Shown piece after piece: positions 15,710-24,829 of a DNA stretch of 64,000 bases; position 1 is the first letter of the stretch; each line of letters opens with the position of its first letter. The position numbers and the translations under genes were made by a program. The DNA lies in NCBI GenBank assembly GCA_963792485.1, contig CAWBWL010000010.1, positions 124,001 through 188,000 of the forward strand. The letters run 5' to 3'. Source of the stretch: JANOYJ01 sp963792485 (GTDB taxonomy: Bacteria; Pseudomonadota; Alphaproteobacteria; Rhizobiales; Rhizobiaceae). The notes beneath the pieces were generated by a model. That model saw only the letters and a program-made list of their open reading frames with translations, did no database searches and was not told where the DNA came from.

Positions 15710-16510
15710 CTAGTTCCCAGCCATGAGCCTTTTGAACTTCTCCATCTCATCCGCAGGCGCAGCGACGATGTTTGGCTCATCCGGCCATGCGCCGGACTGG
15801 ACATCACCGACCCAAGACTTGAAGGCATTGACGCGGATGTCCTGAATACGGGCGTATTCGGCGGCGAGGTTGGCGTATTGCTTGGCGTGGCGCGGGACGT
15901 GGCCGGTATTGGTTCCGAGCACATCGCAGGCGAACAGATATTGCGCGTCGCCGCCCTTGCCGCCGCCCATCGAGACCATGAAGAGCGAGGTGCGCTTGGA
16001 GATTTCGGCAGTGACTTCCGGCGGGACGACTTCGATTTCGACGCCGAAAGCACCGGCCTCCTCATAGCGCTGGCACATTTCCCAGACCATCATGGCACTC
16101 TCGGCCGTTTTGCCGACCGCCTTGAAGCCGCCGGTCCATGTGCATTTGGACGGGATGAGCCCGACATGGCCGATCACCGGCACGGCTTCGTCCGCAAGGC
16201 GGCGCACGACGGGGAACGAGGCCGCGCAATAGATGGCGTCTGCTCCCGCATTGATCATCTGGAAGGCCCAACGCAAAATGTCGTCTTGGGTGCCCATCTC
16301 GTAGAGCGGTTTGCCGGGCACGGCGAAGAGCGAGGGCGCGACTTCGCGGAAATGCTTCTCCACGAGCATTTCCGGCGGCACTGAGACCATGTCGATGCCG
16401 CCAGCCTCGGCGGCAGCAAGCTCTTCCCAGCTCTCGACCCGCATCATCGTGTATTGATATTTGCCCTTGTTGGCGCGCACATCCGCCACAGTTGGCCGTT
16501 TGCGTGGCAT
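15710..16510 (-). CDS. PanB-like ketopantoate hydroxymethyltransferase family enzyme
   Basis: 266 residues, the usual PanB length. PanB-like features are the N-terminal MPRKRPTVADVR, an Asp-containing AAEAGGIDMVSV where PanB has a metal-binding Asp, and GHVGLIPSKCTWTGGFKAVGKT, matching the PanB GHVGLTPQ motif. A conserved E in GVEIEVVPPEV follows. In PanB this reaction makes ketopantoate for pantothenate and CoA. The C-terminal half is divergent and panC is not adjacent, while sugar-catabolic genes are. A related aldolase role is therefore possible, and I withhold the symbol. Confidence 0.7.
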   Translation of the reverse strand: MPRKRPTVADVRANKGKYQYTMMRVESWEELAAAEAGGIDMVSVPPEMLVEKHFREVAPSLFAVPGKPLYEMGTQDDILRWAFQMINAGADAIYCAASFPVVRRLADEAVPVIGHVGLIPSKCTWTGGFKAVGKTAESAMMVWEMCQRYEEAGAFGVEIEVVPPEVTAEISKRTSLFMVSMGGGKGGDAQYLFACDVLGTNTGHVPRHAKQYANLAAEYARIQDIRVNAFKSWVGDVQSGAWPDEPNIVAAPADEMEKFKRLMAGN

Positions 16511-16639
16511 GATTGGTGTCCTCCCGAAACTCTTGCCTTCGTTATTGCACTGTCATTAGCCAGAGCGGGGATGAGCGGGCAACCCAGATTGCTTCCGCCG
16601 GCGGGCCAAGCCCTGCAATTCTTTCAAGCTTGCAGTATC

Positions 16640-17642
16640 TCAGCGATAAAGGGCAGGCTTTGAGACAGAAGAGATTTCCACTTTGGTTCCGTTGGAGAGG
16701 GAAGCAACGCCTGCTTCGCCCACACGGGTGGCGGCATAGCCATCCCAGGCGCTTGCGCCCTCGGGTTCGCCAGTGCGGATGGCATTCAGCCAAGCCTGAT
16801 TTTGCAGACGGTAGGCATCGGCAAAGCGCGGACGCCAATCGGCAGGATAACGGGTCGCCTGTGACAGGCCGAGATTGGTTTCAGTGTGGAGAGGCGGGCG
16901 CAGCGACACAGTGCCTTTTTCGCCGACAAGCTCGCCGCGCACGTCATAGCCATAGGCGGCGTTGATGTTGACTTCGATATTGACGAGCTTGTCCGTCAGC
17001 CGTTTCGATCACCATGAAAACCGGCGCGCCCGGCCTGTCCGCATTTTCACCCGCTGGGCGGAAAACCGAGATGAAGCGGAAGTCTGAACCCAGAATCCAG
17101 CGCGCTATGTCAAACTCATGCGGGGCCGAATTGGTGATGGCCATGACGGGGGTGAACCAGTCGGGGGCGGAGACGTTGCGGTGAAAGCAGTGAAACATCA
17201 GGGCAGGGCCGATGGCGCCAGAGGTCAGCACGGATTTCATTTCCATATAGGATGGATCGAAACGGCGCATGAAGCCGATTTGCACCAGGCGCTTGCCGGC
17301 GCGGACTTCCGCCTCGATTACTTGCAAGCACTCGGCCGAGGTCGGGGCCATGGGCTTTTCGCACAGAACGGGCTTTCCGGCGGCAATCGCCGCGAGACTG
17401 AGCGGACCGTGCGTTGCGTCCGGACTTGCAACCAGAACCGCATCCACATCGGGAGATTGAATGACAGCGAGCGGATCGGAAGAGACATGGACCGCGCCCG
17501 TCTCATCCGCCACTGCGCGGGCGCGAGCGGCGTCGGCATCGCAGATATATTGCAGGGTTGCGCCGGGGATTTGCGTTGCAATTATGCGCGCATGGTCGGC
17601 GCCCATGACGCCCGCTCCGATCAGGCCGATACGAATTGTCAA
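16640..17642 (-). CDS. Gfo/Idh/MocA oxidoreductase (inositol 2-dehydrogenase-like), frameshifted
   Basis: About 333 residues. The N-terminal Rossmann domain has RIGLIGAGVMGADHARI, DAVLVASPDATHG and the family EKP motif (VLCEKPMAPT). The substrate domain has IGFMRRFDPSY and NSAPHEFDIARWILG. A shift near 16998 (one extra A) moves the end into another frame (RGELVGEKGTVSL, WLNAIRTGEPEGASAWDGYAA), which closes the protein in the expected way. It resembles inositol/scyllo-inositol dehydrogenases. It is 130 bp behind the PanB-like gene, same strand, so a shared transcript is possible. Confidence 0.8.
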
Positions 17643-17745
17643 TTCTCATCCCTGCGGCTTGGATACACGCCAATTTTGACGCATCGGGCGTCCCAATGCA
17701 AAGGATCAAACGTGACTGATGTGTCCGGTATGTACATTTGAAATC

Positions 17746-17822
17746 TGGTAGCGGGAGAGGGACTTGAACCCCCGACCTACGGATTATGATTCCGCCGCTC
17801 TAACCAACTGAGCTACCCCGCC
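17746..17822 (-). tRNA. tRNA-Met (CAU)
   Basis: A 77-nt cloverleaf on the minus strand with encoded CCA. The acceptor is GGCGGGG/TCCCGCT, the D-loop is in AGCTCAGTTGGTTAGAGC, the anticodon loop ATCATAA gives CAU, and the T-arm contains GGTTCAAGTCC. The body resembles elongator tRNA-Met. A lysidine-modified tRNA-Ile2 is the alternative for a CAU anticodon. Confidence 0.93.
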
Positions 17823-18003
17823 ACGAAGGCGCGCCTCGTGAAGTGGCGGGGATATAGTGGCGGGGGGCAAGGTGTGTCAAGCATTTTGGGCCAGACCACC
17901 GCCCGCGATTTGGTGTGAGTTGCGTAACCATGGAAGACGCGCACGCTTGTGCAGGGCGCGGCACGGGTCTATGCCGCTCTGGGCTTGTTGAACGGATATT
18001 TCC

Positions 18004-18957
18004 ATGATTCCGCGTATTGCCGTGTTGGGCTGTGGCTATTGGGGCGCAAATCATGTGCGCACTTTGCGCGCGCTTGACGCGCTTGCAGCGGTCTCGGACC
18101 GCAATACGGCGCGGGCCGAAGGCTTTGCCAAGGATTTTGGCGTCGAGCGGCTGGAAGCGGAGGATGTGTTCAGGCATCCGGATATTGACGCCATTGTTCT
18201 TGCCCTGCCGCCGCAATATCACAGCGAGTATTCGATCAGGGCCATGGAGGCGGGCAAGGATGTGCTGGTCGAAAAGCCTATTGCCCTAACCGTTCCGGAT
18301 GCGGAGCTTGCGGTCGCGACCGCCAAGCGCACCAAACGTGTGTTCATGGTCGGACACGTGCTGCGCTATCATCCAGCGTTTGAAAAGCTCTTGGCCCTGA
18401 TTAGTGCGGGCGAGCTCGGTGACATCAAGTACATCCATTCGCACCGGCTTGGGCTTGGCAAATTCCACACCGAAAACGATGCGCTCTGGGATTTGGCTCC
18501 GCATGATCTGTCGATGATCCTTGCCATCACCGGCTGCGAGCCGACGGAAGTGCATGGCGAAGGGGCGGCATTGCTGGACCATTTATCGGACTTTGCGCAT
18601 TTGCACATGAAGTTTCCGGGCGGAATCCGCAGCCATTTGTTCGCTTCACGGCTTAACCCCTATCGCGAGCGGCGGCTGACCGTGGTTGGGACCAAGGCGA
18701 TGGCGGTGTTTGACGATGGCGAGCGCTGGGACCGCAAGCTGGCTGTCTATCGCCACGCGGTCTGGCAGGACAGCGGGCAATGGGCGTTCACGGCGACCGA
18801 GCCGACTTATGTGCATGTGACCGAAGCCATGCCTTTGACGCGCGAATGCGAGCATTTCATCCATTGCATCGACACGCGCGAAGAACCGCGCACCAATGGC
18901 GAGGACGCCGTGCGGGTTCTGAGGATATTGACGGCTGGCACTGTCACTCACGATTGA
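18004..18957 (+). CDS. Gfo/Idh/MocA oxidoreductase, WlbA/WbpB-like
   Basis: 317 residues: Rossmann N-terminus (RIAVLGCGYWGANHVRTL), EKPIALT motif around residue 97, GHVLRYHPAFEKL and DLAPHDLSMILAI in the catalytic domain. The GYWGxN start and the adjacent DegT aminotransferase resemble WlbA/WbpB UDP-N-acetyl-glucosaminuronate 3-dehydrogenases. In that pathway the 3-keto sugar is then aminated by WbpE. It probably acts in the cytoplasm in making an amino sugar for a surface polysaccharide, by inference from the pair. The gap to the aminotransferase holds palindromic element copy 3. Confidence 0.78.
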   Translation: MIPRIAVLGCGYWGANHVRTLRALDALAAVSDRNTARAEGFAKDFGVERLEAEDVFRHPDIDAIVLALPPQYHSEYSIRAMEAGKDVLVEKPIALTVPDAELAVATAKRTKRVFMVGHVLRYHPAFEKLLALISAGELGDIKYIHSHRLGLGKFHTENDALWDLAPHDLSMILAITGCEPTEVHGEGAALLDHLSDFAHLHMKFPGGIRSHLFASRLNPYRERRLTVVGTKAMAVFDDGERWDRKLAVYRHAVWQDSGQWAFTATEPTYVHVTEAMPLTRECEHFIHCIDTREEPRTNGEDAVRVLRILTAGTVTHD

Positions 18958-19062
18958 CGGGCACGCACGATTGACGGGCCATCAACTGGCGTTACATTCC
19001 GGCGAAGTGTTTGATAGGCGCTGAACTGGCGCGTTTGTGCATTAAGGTTTAAAGCGCCGGTT

Positions 19063-19207
19063 AAGAGTTTGTTTTGAAACTCGCCCTGCCGGTCTGCAAA
19101 TGGCGCTTTTCTGCGCTTCGGTGCTCACGTAATAAAAGTACGCTCCGCTCCGATGCTCGAAAATCGCCATTTTCGACTCGGCATTGCGAGTTTCAAAACA
19201 GACTCTA
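19063..19207. repeat. Palindromic intergenic element, copy 3
   Basis: 145 bp between the oxidoreductase and the aminotransferase (same-strand genes). Outer arms of about 21 nt (19064-19084 and 19186-19206) are complementary with one mismatch; an inner AAATGGCG/CGCCATTT pair follows. The core holds GCGCTTCGGTGCTCACG, then CGCTCCGCTCCGATGCTCG, as in copy 2. Confidence 0.7.
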
Positions 19208-19244
19208 AGACCGGGCCAACCGGCTTTCACGATTCGGGGGTTTC

Positions 19245-20387
19245 ATGCAGTTCATCGATCTTGGGGCGCAGCGGGCGCGCATCAGCGATAAAATTGATGC
19301 GGCGGTCAAACGGGTGATCGCCGACGGGCGCTATATATTGGGGCCGGAAGTCGCGGAGTTTGAGAAGCAGCTCGGCACCTATATCGGTGTTGAGCATGTG
19401 ATCGCCTGCGCCAATGGGACGGACGCGCTGCTTCTGCCGCTGAAAGCCTATGACATCGGGCGTGGCGATGCGGTGTTCTGCCCGAGCTTCACCTTTGCTG
19501 CAACGGCTGAAGTGGTGGCGCTGGCGGGCGCGGAACCTGTGTTCGTCGATATTGATCCCGACACATATAATCTCAACACAGTGCAGCTTGAGGCAGCCAT
19601 CGCTGCGATCAAGGCGGAAGGGCGGCTGGTTCCGAAGGCGGTTATTCCGGTTGATCTTTTTGGCCTCTCCGCCAATTACGAAGCGATCATGCGGATCGCG
19701 GCCAAGCATGATCTGAAAGTGATTGAAGACGCGGCGCAAAGCATTGGCGGGCGGGCGGACAACCGCATGTGCGGCGCGTTCGGGCATGTGGCCGGGACTT
19801 CGTTTTATCCGGCTAAGCCGCTCGGCTGTTACGGCGATGGCGGGGCGATGTTCACCAATGATGCTGCGCTCGCCGAAAAACTGCGCTCTTACGCTTTCCA
19901 CGGCAAGGGCGCGCATCAATATGACAATATTCATATTGGCCTCAATTCGCGTCTCGACACGCTGCAGGCGGCGATCCTGATCGAAAAGCTTGCGATCCTC
20001 GAAGACGAGATGGAGGCGCGGCAAAGGGTGGCGGCGCGCTATCATGCCGGGCTTGCGCCATTTGTGAAGGTTCCGGAAATTCCGCAGGGATCACGATCGG
20101 CTTGGGCGCAATATGCGATTGAGACGCATGACCGCGATGCGCTGAAGGCGCATTTGCAGGAGAATGGCGTTCCTTCCGTCATCTACTATGTCAAACCGCT
20201 GCATCAGCAGGCAGCTTACAAGCACTTCCCGCTCGCACCAGGCGGGCTGCCTGTGTCCGAGAGCCTGCCGGAGCGGATTTTATGCCTGCCAATGCATCCT
20301 TATCTGACTGAGGCGGATCAGGCGCGGGTGATTGGGGCTGTGGCGGAGTTTTGCGGCAAGAGTGAGCCAAAGCGGGCGGTTGGGTAA
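19245..20387 (+). CDS. DegT/DnrJ/EryC1 PLP-dependent sugar aminotransferase (WbpE-like)
   Basis: 380 residues with the full family layout: MQFIDLGAQRARI, ILGPEVAEFEKQL, CANGTDALLLPL, PSFTFAATAEVV, IPVDLFG and VIEDAAQSIG. The Lys that binds pyridoxal phosphate is in SFYPAKPLGCYGDGG (about residue 193). It transfers an amino group to a keto-sugar nucleotide. With the WlbA-like dehydrogenase upstream it resembles the WbpB-WbpE pair of diacetamido-uronic acid synthesis. Its stop codon abuts that of mnmA on the other strand with no gap. Confidence 0.87.
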   Translation: MQFIDLGAQRARISDKIDAAVKRVIADGRYILGPEVAEFEKQLGTYIGVEHVIACANGTDALLLPLKAYDIGRGDAVFCPSFTFAATAEVVALAGAEPVFVDIDPDTYNLNTVQLEAAIAAIKAEGRLVPKAVIPVDLFGLSANYEAIMRIAAKHDLKVIEDAAQSIGGRADNRMCGAFGHVAGTSFYPAKPLGCYGDGGAMFTNDAALAEKLRSYAFHGKGAHQYDNIHIGLNSRLDTLQAAILIEKLAILEDEMEARQRVAARYHAGLAPFVKVPEIPQGSRSAWAQYAIETHDRDALKAHLQENGVPSVIYYVKPLHQQAAYKHFPLAPGGLPVSESLPERILCLPMHPYLTEADQARVIGAVAEFCGKSEPKRAVG

Positions 20388-21560
20388 TTACTCCGCTGCA
20401 GCAAGCTTTTCCAGCATCGCCTCGGCTTCCGGGGCGCGCTGAGAATTCGCGATGTAGCCGCCACCAAGGACGCGGGCGGTGTCGCTGTCATCTGAGTAGA
20501 GGACGCAGGCCTGGCCGGGGGCGATGCCGCTTTCTCCGTCCACGAGCTCGACCGAGGTGACGCCATTCTGATGAGACAGGATGGCGGGCTTTGGCGGGCG
20601 GGTGGAGCGGACTTTGGCGAAGACTTCCAGACCGGTGGCGGGAATGTCTTCCAAAGCGCCGTCGCCGAGCCAGTTCAAGGCCCGCAGCGTGACCTTGTGC
20701 GTTTCCAAAGCCTCGCGTGGGCCGACGATGACGCGGCCTCGCGCGGGATCAAGATGGACGACGAAGAGCGGCTCGCCGGCGGCCACGCCGATGCCGCGGC
20801 GCTGGCCGATTGTGTAGTTCACTATGCCCTCATGGCGGCCGAGCACGCGGCCATCGAGATGGACGATGTCGCCGGGGGTCACCGCGTCGGGGCGCAATTT
20901 GGAGATGACGGCGGCATATTTGCCCTGCGGAACAAAGCAGATGTCCTGGCTGTCCTGCTTGTCGGCAACGATCAGCCCCATCTCTTCAGCGATGCGGCGC
21001 ACGGAGGGCTTGTCGAGGCCACCCAAGGGGAAGCGCAGATAGTCGATCTGCGCCTGCGTGGTGGCGAAGAGGAAGTAGCTCTGGTCGCGGTTGGCGTCGA
21101 CGGGGCGCAGCAGCATGCGGTGCGCGCCATTTGGCGCCGAGCGGATGTAATGGCCGGTTGCCAGAGCATCGGCGCCGAGGTCGCGTGCGGTCGCCAAGAG
21201 ATCGGCAAATTTGACGGTCTGATTGCAGGCCACGCAAGGAATGGGCGTTTCGCCGTGGGCATAGGCTTCGGCGAAAGGGTCGATCACGGCCTGCCGGAAG
21301 CGGGCCTCATAGTCGAGCACGTAATGGGGAATGCCGAGCGTTTCGGCGACGCGGCGGGCGTCATCAATATCCTGACCGGCGCAGCAGGAGCCGGCGCGGT
21401 GGGTGGCGGCGCCATGGTCGTAGAGCTGGAGCGTGACGCCGACAACGTCATAGCCTTCCTGCTTCAAAATGCCGGCGACAACCGAGGAGTCGACGCCGCC
21501 AGACATTGCGACCACGATACGTGTCTGTGATGGAGACTTGGGCAGATCAAGCGAGTTCAT
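20388..21560 (-). CDS. mnmA: tRNA-specific 2-thiouridylase MnmA
   Basis: 390 residues. PP-loop ATP site VVAMSGGVDSSVVAG (about 17-31), first catalytic Cys in TPIPCVACNQTVKF, second catalytic Cys in SQDICFVPQGKY, with GHYIR, DQSYFLF and TIGQRRGIGV typical of MnmA. It inserts sulfur at C2 of the wobble uridine (U34) of tRNA-Lys, -Glu and -Gln in the cytosol. The frame is intact. It is divergent from sciP across a 177-bp region. Confidence 0.97.
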   Translation of the reverse strand: MNSLDLPKSPSQTRIVVAMSGGVDSSVVAGILKQEGYDVVGVTLQLYDHGAATHRAGSCCAGQDIDDARRVAETLGIPHYVLDYEARFRQAVIDPFAEAYAHGETPIPCVACNQTVKFADLLATARDLGADALATGHYIRSAPNGAHRMLLRPVDANRDQSYFLFATTQAQIDYLRFPLGGLDKPSVRRIAEEMGLIVADKQDSQDICFVPQGKYAAVISKLRPDAVTPGDIVHLDGRVLGRHEGIVNYTIGQRRGIGVAAGEPLFVVHLDPARGRVIVGPREALETHKVTLRALNWLGDGALEDIPATGLEVFAKVRSTRPPKPAILSHQNGVTSVELVDGESGIAPGQACVLYSDDSDTARVLGGGYIANSQRAPEAEAMLEKLAAAE

Positions 21561-21662
21561 CTTTTCCTTCCGGCGGGTTCAAGGCCCAGCCTTCAGTGAT
21601 TGTTGTCCCGCATATAGTCGAAACATGCTGGAATTGCCAAGGGGAACAGCGAAAATGCGCCT

Positions 21663-21677
21663 TTAGCTCTTTGTTAA
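21663..21677 (+). promoter_or_regulatory. CtrA binding site upstream of sciP
   Basis: TTAG-N7-TTAA, one base off the full TTAA-N7-TTAA CtrA box with exact spacing, 61-75 bp before the sciP ATG. In Caulobacter, sciP is a CtrA target. Confidence 0.6.
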
Positions 21678-21737
21678 AGCTGTTGCGCTAGCTTTGGCTC
21701 GTTCTGGTCTTTGAGTGTGTGTTGAGTAGTGAGTACA

Positions 21738-22013
21738 ATGACCGAGTTGGTAAGGCCGCGTGTAAAATATGTGATTGGGCCGGACGGTAGTCCGCTGACG
21801 ATCGCAGATCTGCCTCCCGGCAATACGCGCCGCTGGGTAATCCGCCGCAAGGCCGAAGTCGTCGCTGCCGTGCGCGGCGGACTGTTGAGCCTTGAAGAGG
21901 CGTGCAACCGCTACACATTGACCGTTGACGAATTCCTGTCCTGGCAGGCTTCGATCGAGGAGCACGGGCTGGCAGGACTGCGCACGACGCGGATACAGCA
22001 GTACCGGCACTAA
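21738..22013 (+). CDS. sciP: CtrA inhibitor SciP (DUF1153)
   Basis: 91 residues, nearly the same length as Caulobacter SciP, with the hallmark stretches PRVKYVIGPDGSPLTIADLP, RRWVIRRKAEVVAAV, GGLLSLEEACNRY and the C-terminal HGLAGLRTTRIQQYR. It is a small helix-turn-helix protein that binds CtrA and blocks CtrA-dependent transcription. ATG 21738 matches the family start better than GTG 21729. It lies about 4 kb from ctrA and is followed by its own terminator. Confidence 0.95.
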   Translation: MTELVRPRVKYVIGPDGSPLTIADLPPGNTRRWVIRRKAEVVAAVRGGLLSLEEACNRYTLTVDEFLSWQASIEEHGLAGLRTTRIQQYRH

Positions 22014-22033
22014 TCTGTTTGAAAAATTGAAGA

Positions 22034-22058
22034 AACGGTCTTTCGAGGCCGTTCTTTG
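22034..22058 (+). terminator. Intrinsic terminator after sciP
   Basis: AACGGTC / GGCCGTT stem (one G-U pair) with a six-base loop followed by CTTTG, 20 bp after the sciP stop. Confidence 0.7.
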
Positions 22059-22101
22059 TTGTGATTTAGTTCCTTGGCGACTTGGCGCAGTCTCCAGCGC
22101 A

Positions 22102-23694
22102 CTACCGCAGCCACAAGAATCCAAATGGCGCAAGCTTAACCGCGCCGCCATCCGTCGCAAGAATGACTTGACCCGCATACGCCGTCGGGACTGCGGCTGG
22201 CGCTTCTCCGAAGTTGAAAACGCAGGTGATGGTTTCTTCGCCCGACTTCCGGCGAATGACAAGCAATGTCTCGCTAGCCTCGACCATTTCGATTGAGCCG
22301 GTGCGCAGCGCTTTGCTCGCCTGTCTTGCGGCAATGGCCTTGCGGTAAAAATTGAGAACGGAGCCGGGGTCGGACTCTTGCGCGGCGGCGCTGACTTGCT
22401 GGTGCGCCGGTTCGATTGGCAGCCATGGCTTGCCCGCGCCGAAGCCGGCGTTTTCCAGACTGGCGTCCCATGGCATGGGCGTGCGGCAGCCGTCTCGGCC
22501 TTTGTATTGCGGCCAGAACTGGATGCCGGTCGGGTCCTGCAGGTCCTCGAATTTGATGTCCGCTTCGGTCAGGCCAAGTTCTTCGCCCTGATAGAGGCAG
22601 ACGGAGCCGCGCAGGGCGAGGATGAGGCCGATGGCGAAACGGGCGGTGCGGGCGGGGTCTTGGCCGGGTTTTGTCCAGCGCGAGACGTGGCGCTTGCAGT
22701 CATGGTTGGAAAAGGCCCAGCACGGCCAGGCGTCGCCCGCCTCACGCTCGAAGCGCTCAATTATTTTCCTGAAATGGGCGGGCGTGCATTCAGGGCTCAG
22801 AAAATCAAAACCGTAGCACATGTGCACCTTGTCGCCGGAGCCGGCGTAGTCAGCCATGATTTTGAGCGTCACGGCAGAATCATCGCCGACTTCGGCGAGG
22901 CTTGCCGTCGCGCCATATTCATCGAGCAGCGTGCGGATGCGGGCGAGGAAGGGGAGCAGGGCGTCTTGGCTCTTGTCATAGAGGTGCTTCTGGTAGGCGT
23001 AAGGATTGGTGAGCGGATGCTCGTTGAGCGAGGGGTCGGGCGCGGGCGGATTGTCGCGCAGTTGCGGGTCGTGCATGGCGAAGTTCAGCGCGTCGAGGCG
23101 GAAGCCATCAACGCCGCGCTCGAGCCAGAAACGCATTTCGGCGAGCGCCGCGTCCTGAACCTCGGAGTTGTAGTAGTTAAGGTCCGGCTGCGAAGTGAGG
23201 AAATTGTGCAGGTAATACTGACGCCGCCGCGTGTCCCAATGCCAGGCGGAGCCGCCAAAGACGGAGAGCCAATTGGTCGGCGGCGAGCCTTCCGGCTTCA
23301 TATCGGCCCAGACATACCAATCGGCTTTTGGATTTGTCCGCGAGGCGCGGCTTTCGATGAACCAGGGGTGTTCCTCGGATGTATGGCTGATAACGTAATC
23401 GACCAGGATTTTCAGGCCGAGGCGGCGCGCTTCTGCGGCGAGCGCGTCGAAATCCTCCAGCGTGCCGAACTGCGGATCGACGGCGGTATAGTCAGAAACG
23501 TCATAGCCGAAATCCTTCATCGGCGATTTGACGAAGGGCGCGATCCAGATGCAATCGATGCCGAGCGAGGCGACATGGGCGAGCTTTTCGGTGATGCCTT
23601 TCAGATCGCCAATACCGTCGCCGTTGGAATCGCGGAAGGAGCGCGGGTAGATTTCATAGATAATGCCGCCGCGCCACCAGTCCTTGTCGCCCAT
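22102..23694 (-). CDS. GH13 alpha-glucosidase / oligo-1,6-glucosidase family
   Basis: 530 residues of a GH13 alpha-glucosidase. Conserved regions are WWRGGIIYEIYPRSFRDSNG at the start; region I DYVISHTS; region II GFRLDALNF with the nucleophile Asp; region III LAEVGDD with the acid/base Glu; region IV FSNHD with the transition-state Asp. The C-terminal beta domain ends in LAPFGFLWLR. It cleaves alpha-1,4 or alpha-1,6 glucosides such as sucrose, maltose or trehalulose; the exact substrate cannot be read. It is a lone gene here, without an adjacent sugar ABC transporter. Confidence 0.92.
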   Translation of the reverse strand: MGDKDWWRGGIIYEIYPRSFRDSNGDGIGDLKGITEKLAHVASLGIDCIWIAPFVKSPMKDFGYDVSDYTAVDPQFGTLEDFDALAAEARRLGLKILVDYVISHTSEEHPWFIESRASRTNPKADWYVWADMKPEGSPPTNWLSVFGGSAWHWDTRRRQYYLHNFLTSQPDLNYYNSEVQDAALAEMRFWLERGVDGFRLDALNFAMHDPQLRDNPPAPDPSLNEHPLTNPYAYQKHLYDKSQDALLPFLARIRTLLDEYGATASLAEVGDDSAVTLKIMADYAGSGDKVHMCYGFDFLSPECTPAHFRKIIERFEREAGDAWPCWAFSNHDCKRHVSRWTKPGQDPARTARFAIGLILALRGSVCLYQGEELGLTEADIKFEDLQDPTGIQFWPQYKGRDGCRTPMPWDASLENAGFGAGKPWLPIEPAHQQVSAAAQESDPGSVLNFYRKAIAARQASKALRTGSIEMVEASETLLVIRRKSGEETITCVFNFGEAPAAVPTAYAGQVILATDGGAVKLAPFGFLWLR

Positions 23695-23790
23695 TCGACC
23701 CTCCCGCATGTGTCATGAGCGGCAAGGATAAGCGAAGTGCGGGCGGCGGAGCAACGGGACAGTTTAGCGCAAGTCAGGCGGCGCCGGCGT

Positions 23791-24264
23791 TTAGCCCCGC
23801 ACCGCCGCTTCGATCTTCGCCACATCGATCTTTTGCATTGGCATCATCGCATCAAAGGCGCGTTTCGCGGTATCGCCGCCTTTGGCCATCGCATCTGTCA
23901 GCGCGCGTGGGGTGATCTGCCAGTTGAGGCCCCATTTGTCCTTGCACCAGCCGCATTGGCTTTCCTGCCCGCCATTGCCGACGATGGCGTTCCAGTAGCG
24001 GTCGGTTTCGGCCTGATCCTCGGTCGAAATCTGGAAGGAGAAAGCTTCGCTCTGCTTGAAGTGCGGGCCGCCATTGATGGCGATGCAGGGAATGCCGACC
24101 ACGGTGAAGCTGACAGTCAGGGCATCGCCCCTCTTGCCGCCGGGAAAATCCGACGGGGCATGCTGGACAGCGCCGACATGGGTATCCGGGAAGGTCGCAG
24201 CGTAAAACTTCGCGGCCTCTTCCGCGTCTTTTTCATACCAGAGACAGATCGTGTTTTTGTTCAT
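23791..24264 (-). CDS. VOC-superfamily protein (PhnB/3-demethylubiquinone MTase-like domain)
   Basis: 157 residues starting at MNKNTICLWYEKDAEEAAKF. Glyoxalase-fold features are FYAATFPDTHVG, LTVSFTVVGIPCIAINGGP and CGWCKDKWGLNWQITP, the last being the hallmark of the PhnB-like VOC group. The chemical role is unknown for this subgroup. ATG 24264 has a GGAG-type ribosome binding site. It stands alone on the minus strand. Confidence 0.85.
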   Translation of the reverse strand: MNKNTICLWYEKDAEEAAKFYAATFPDTHVGAVQHAPSDFPGGKRGDALTVSFTVVGIPCIAINGGPHFKQSEAFSFQISTEDQAETDRYWNAIVGNGGQESQCGWCKDKWGLNWQITPRALTDAMAKGGDTAKRAFDAMMPMQKIDVAKIEAAVRG

Positions 24265-24311
24265 GGCGCGCTCCTCCGAAATACTGCTGCGCCGCTGCGA
24301 CGGCAACCGCC

Positions 24312-24761
24312 TCACTCATGTTTACGCGCCACCGCCGCCGATGCAAGGGCGGTGAGAACGACGGAGAGCGCGAAGAACCAGAGGCCGGGTTTGGCGGCGG
24401 CGCTGGCAAGACCTGAGGTTTTGGCGGCGAAAATGACGAGGGCGACGACCAGAACGTCGAGCATGGACCAGCGGGCTATGGCCTTGAACCAGGAGGGGAG
24501 GGTCACTGCGCTGCCAGGTGTGGGAAAAGCGGCAAAATGGAGGACGGCGAGTTTGGCAAGCGGGAAAATGAGCGAAAACAGAGCCGTGATGATCGCGATG
24601 GCGATGTCGCCGTTTGTCCAGAGGCTCGCGGTGATTTCGACGAGACTCGGCGTGGTGGTAAAAAAATACAGCCGGTCGACCTGCATCAACGGCAAAGTGA
24701 TACCGAGCGCGAAACTGAGGGACGCACCGAGGAGGACGAGAGGGAGGAAAAATCCGGTCAT
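24312..24761 (-). CDS. Paraquat-inducible protein A-like membrane protein
   Basis: 149 residues with three to four hydrophobic segments. The sequence GITLPLMQVDRLYFF, PLAKLAVLHFAAF and RWSMLDVLVVALVIF matches the PqiA domain (lipid-transport-associated integral membrane family). It is a single-domain version, shorter than the two-domain PqiA of enterics, and no mce-type pqiB gene is adjacent. ATG 24761 (MTGFFLP) is preferred to an upstream start. Confidence 0.72.
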   Translation of the reverse strand: MTGFFLPLVLLGASLSFALGITLPLMQVDRLYFFTTTPSLVEITASLWTNGDIAIAIITALFSLIFPLAKLAVLHFAAFPTPGSAVTLPSWFKAIARWSMLDVLVVALVIFAAKTSGLASAAAKPGLWFFALSVVLTALASAAVARKHE

Positions 24762-24829
24762 GACAGACCCTGCTTGAGGCAAATGCCTCAAGCCTGCAAG
24801 TTTTCGAGATTTAAGAAGCTGAACCCTGG

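Noticed and set aside
22378..23718. A 446-codon plus-strand open frame opposite the GH13 gene
   Set aside because: The minus frame carries all GH13 catalytic regions; the plus frame shows no motif.
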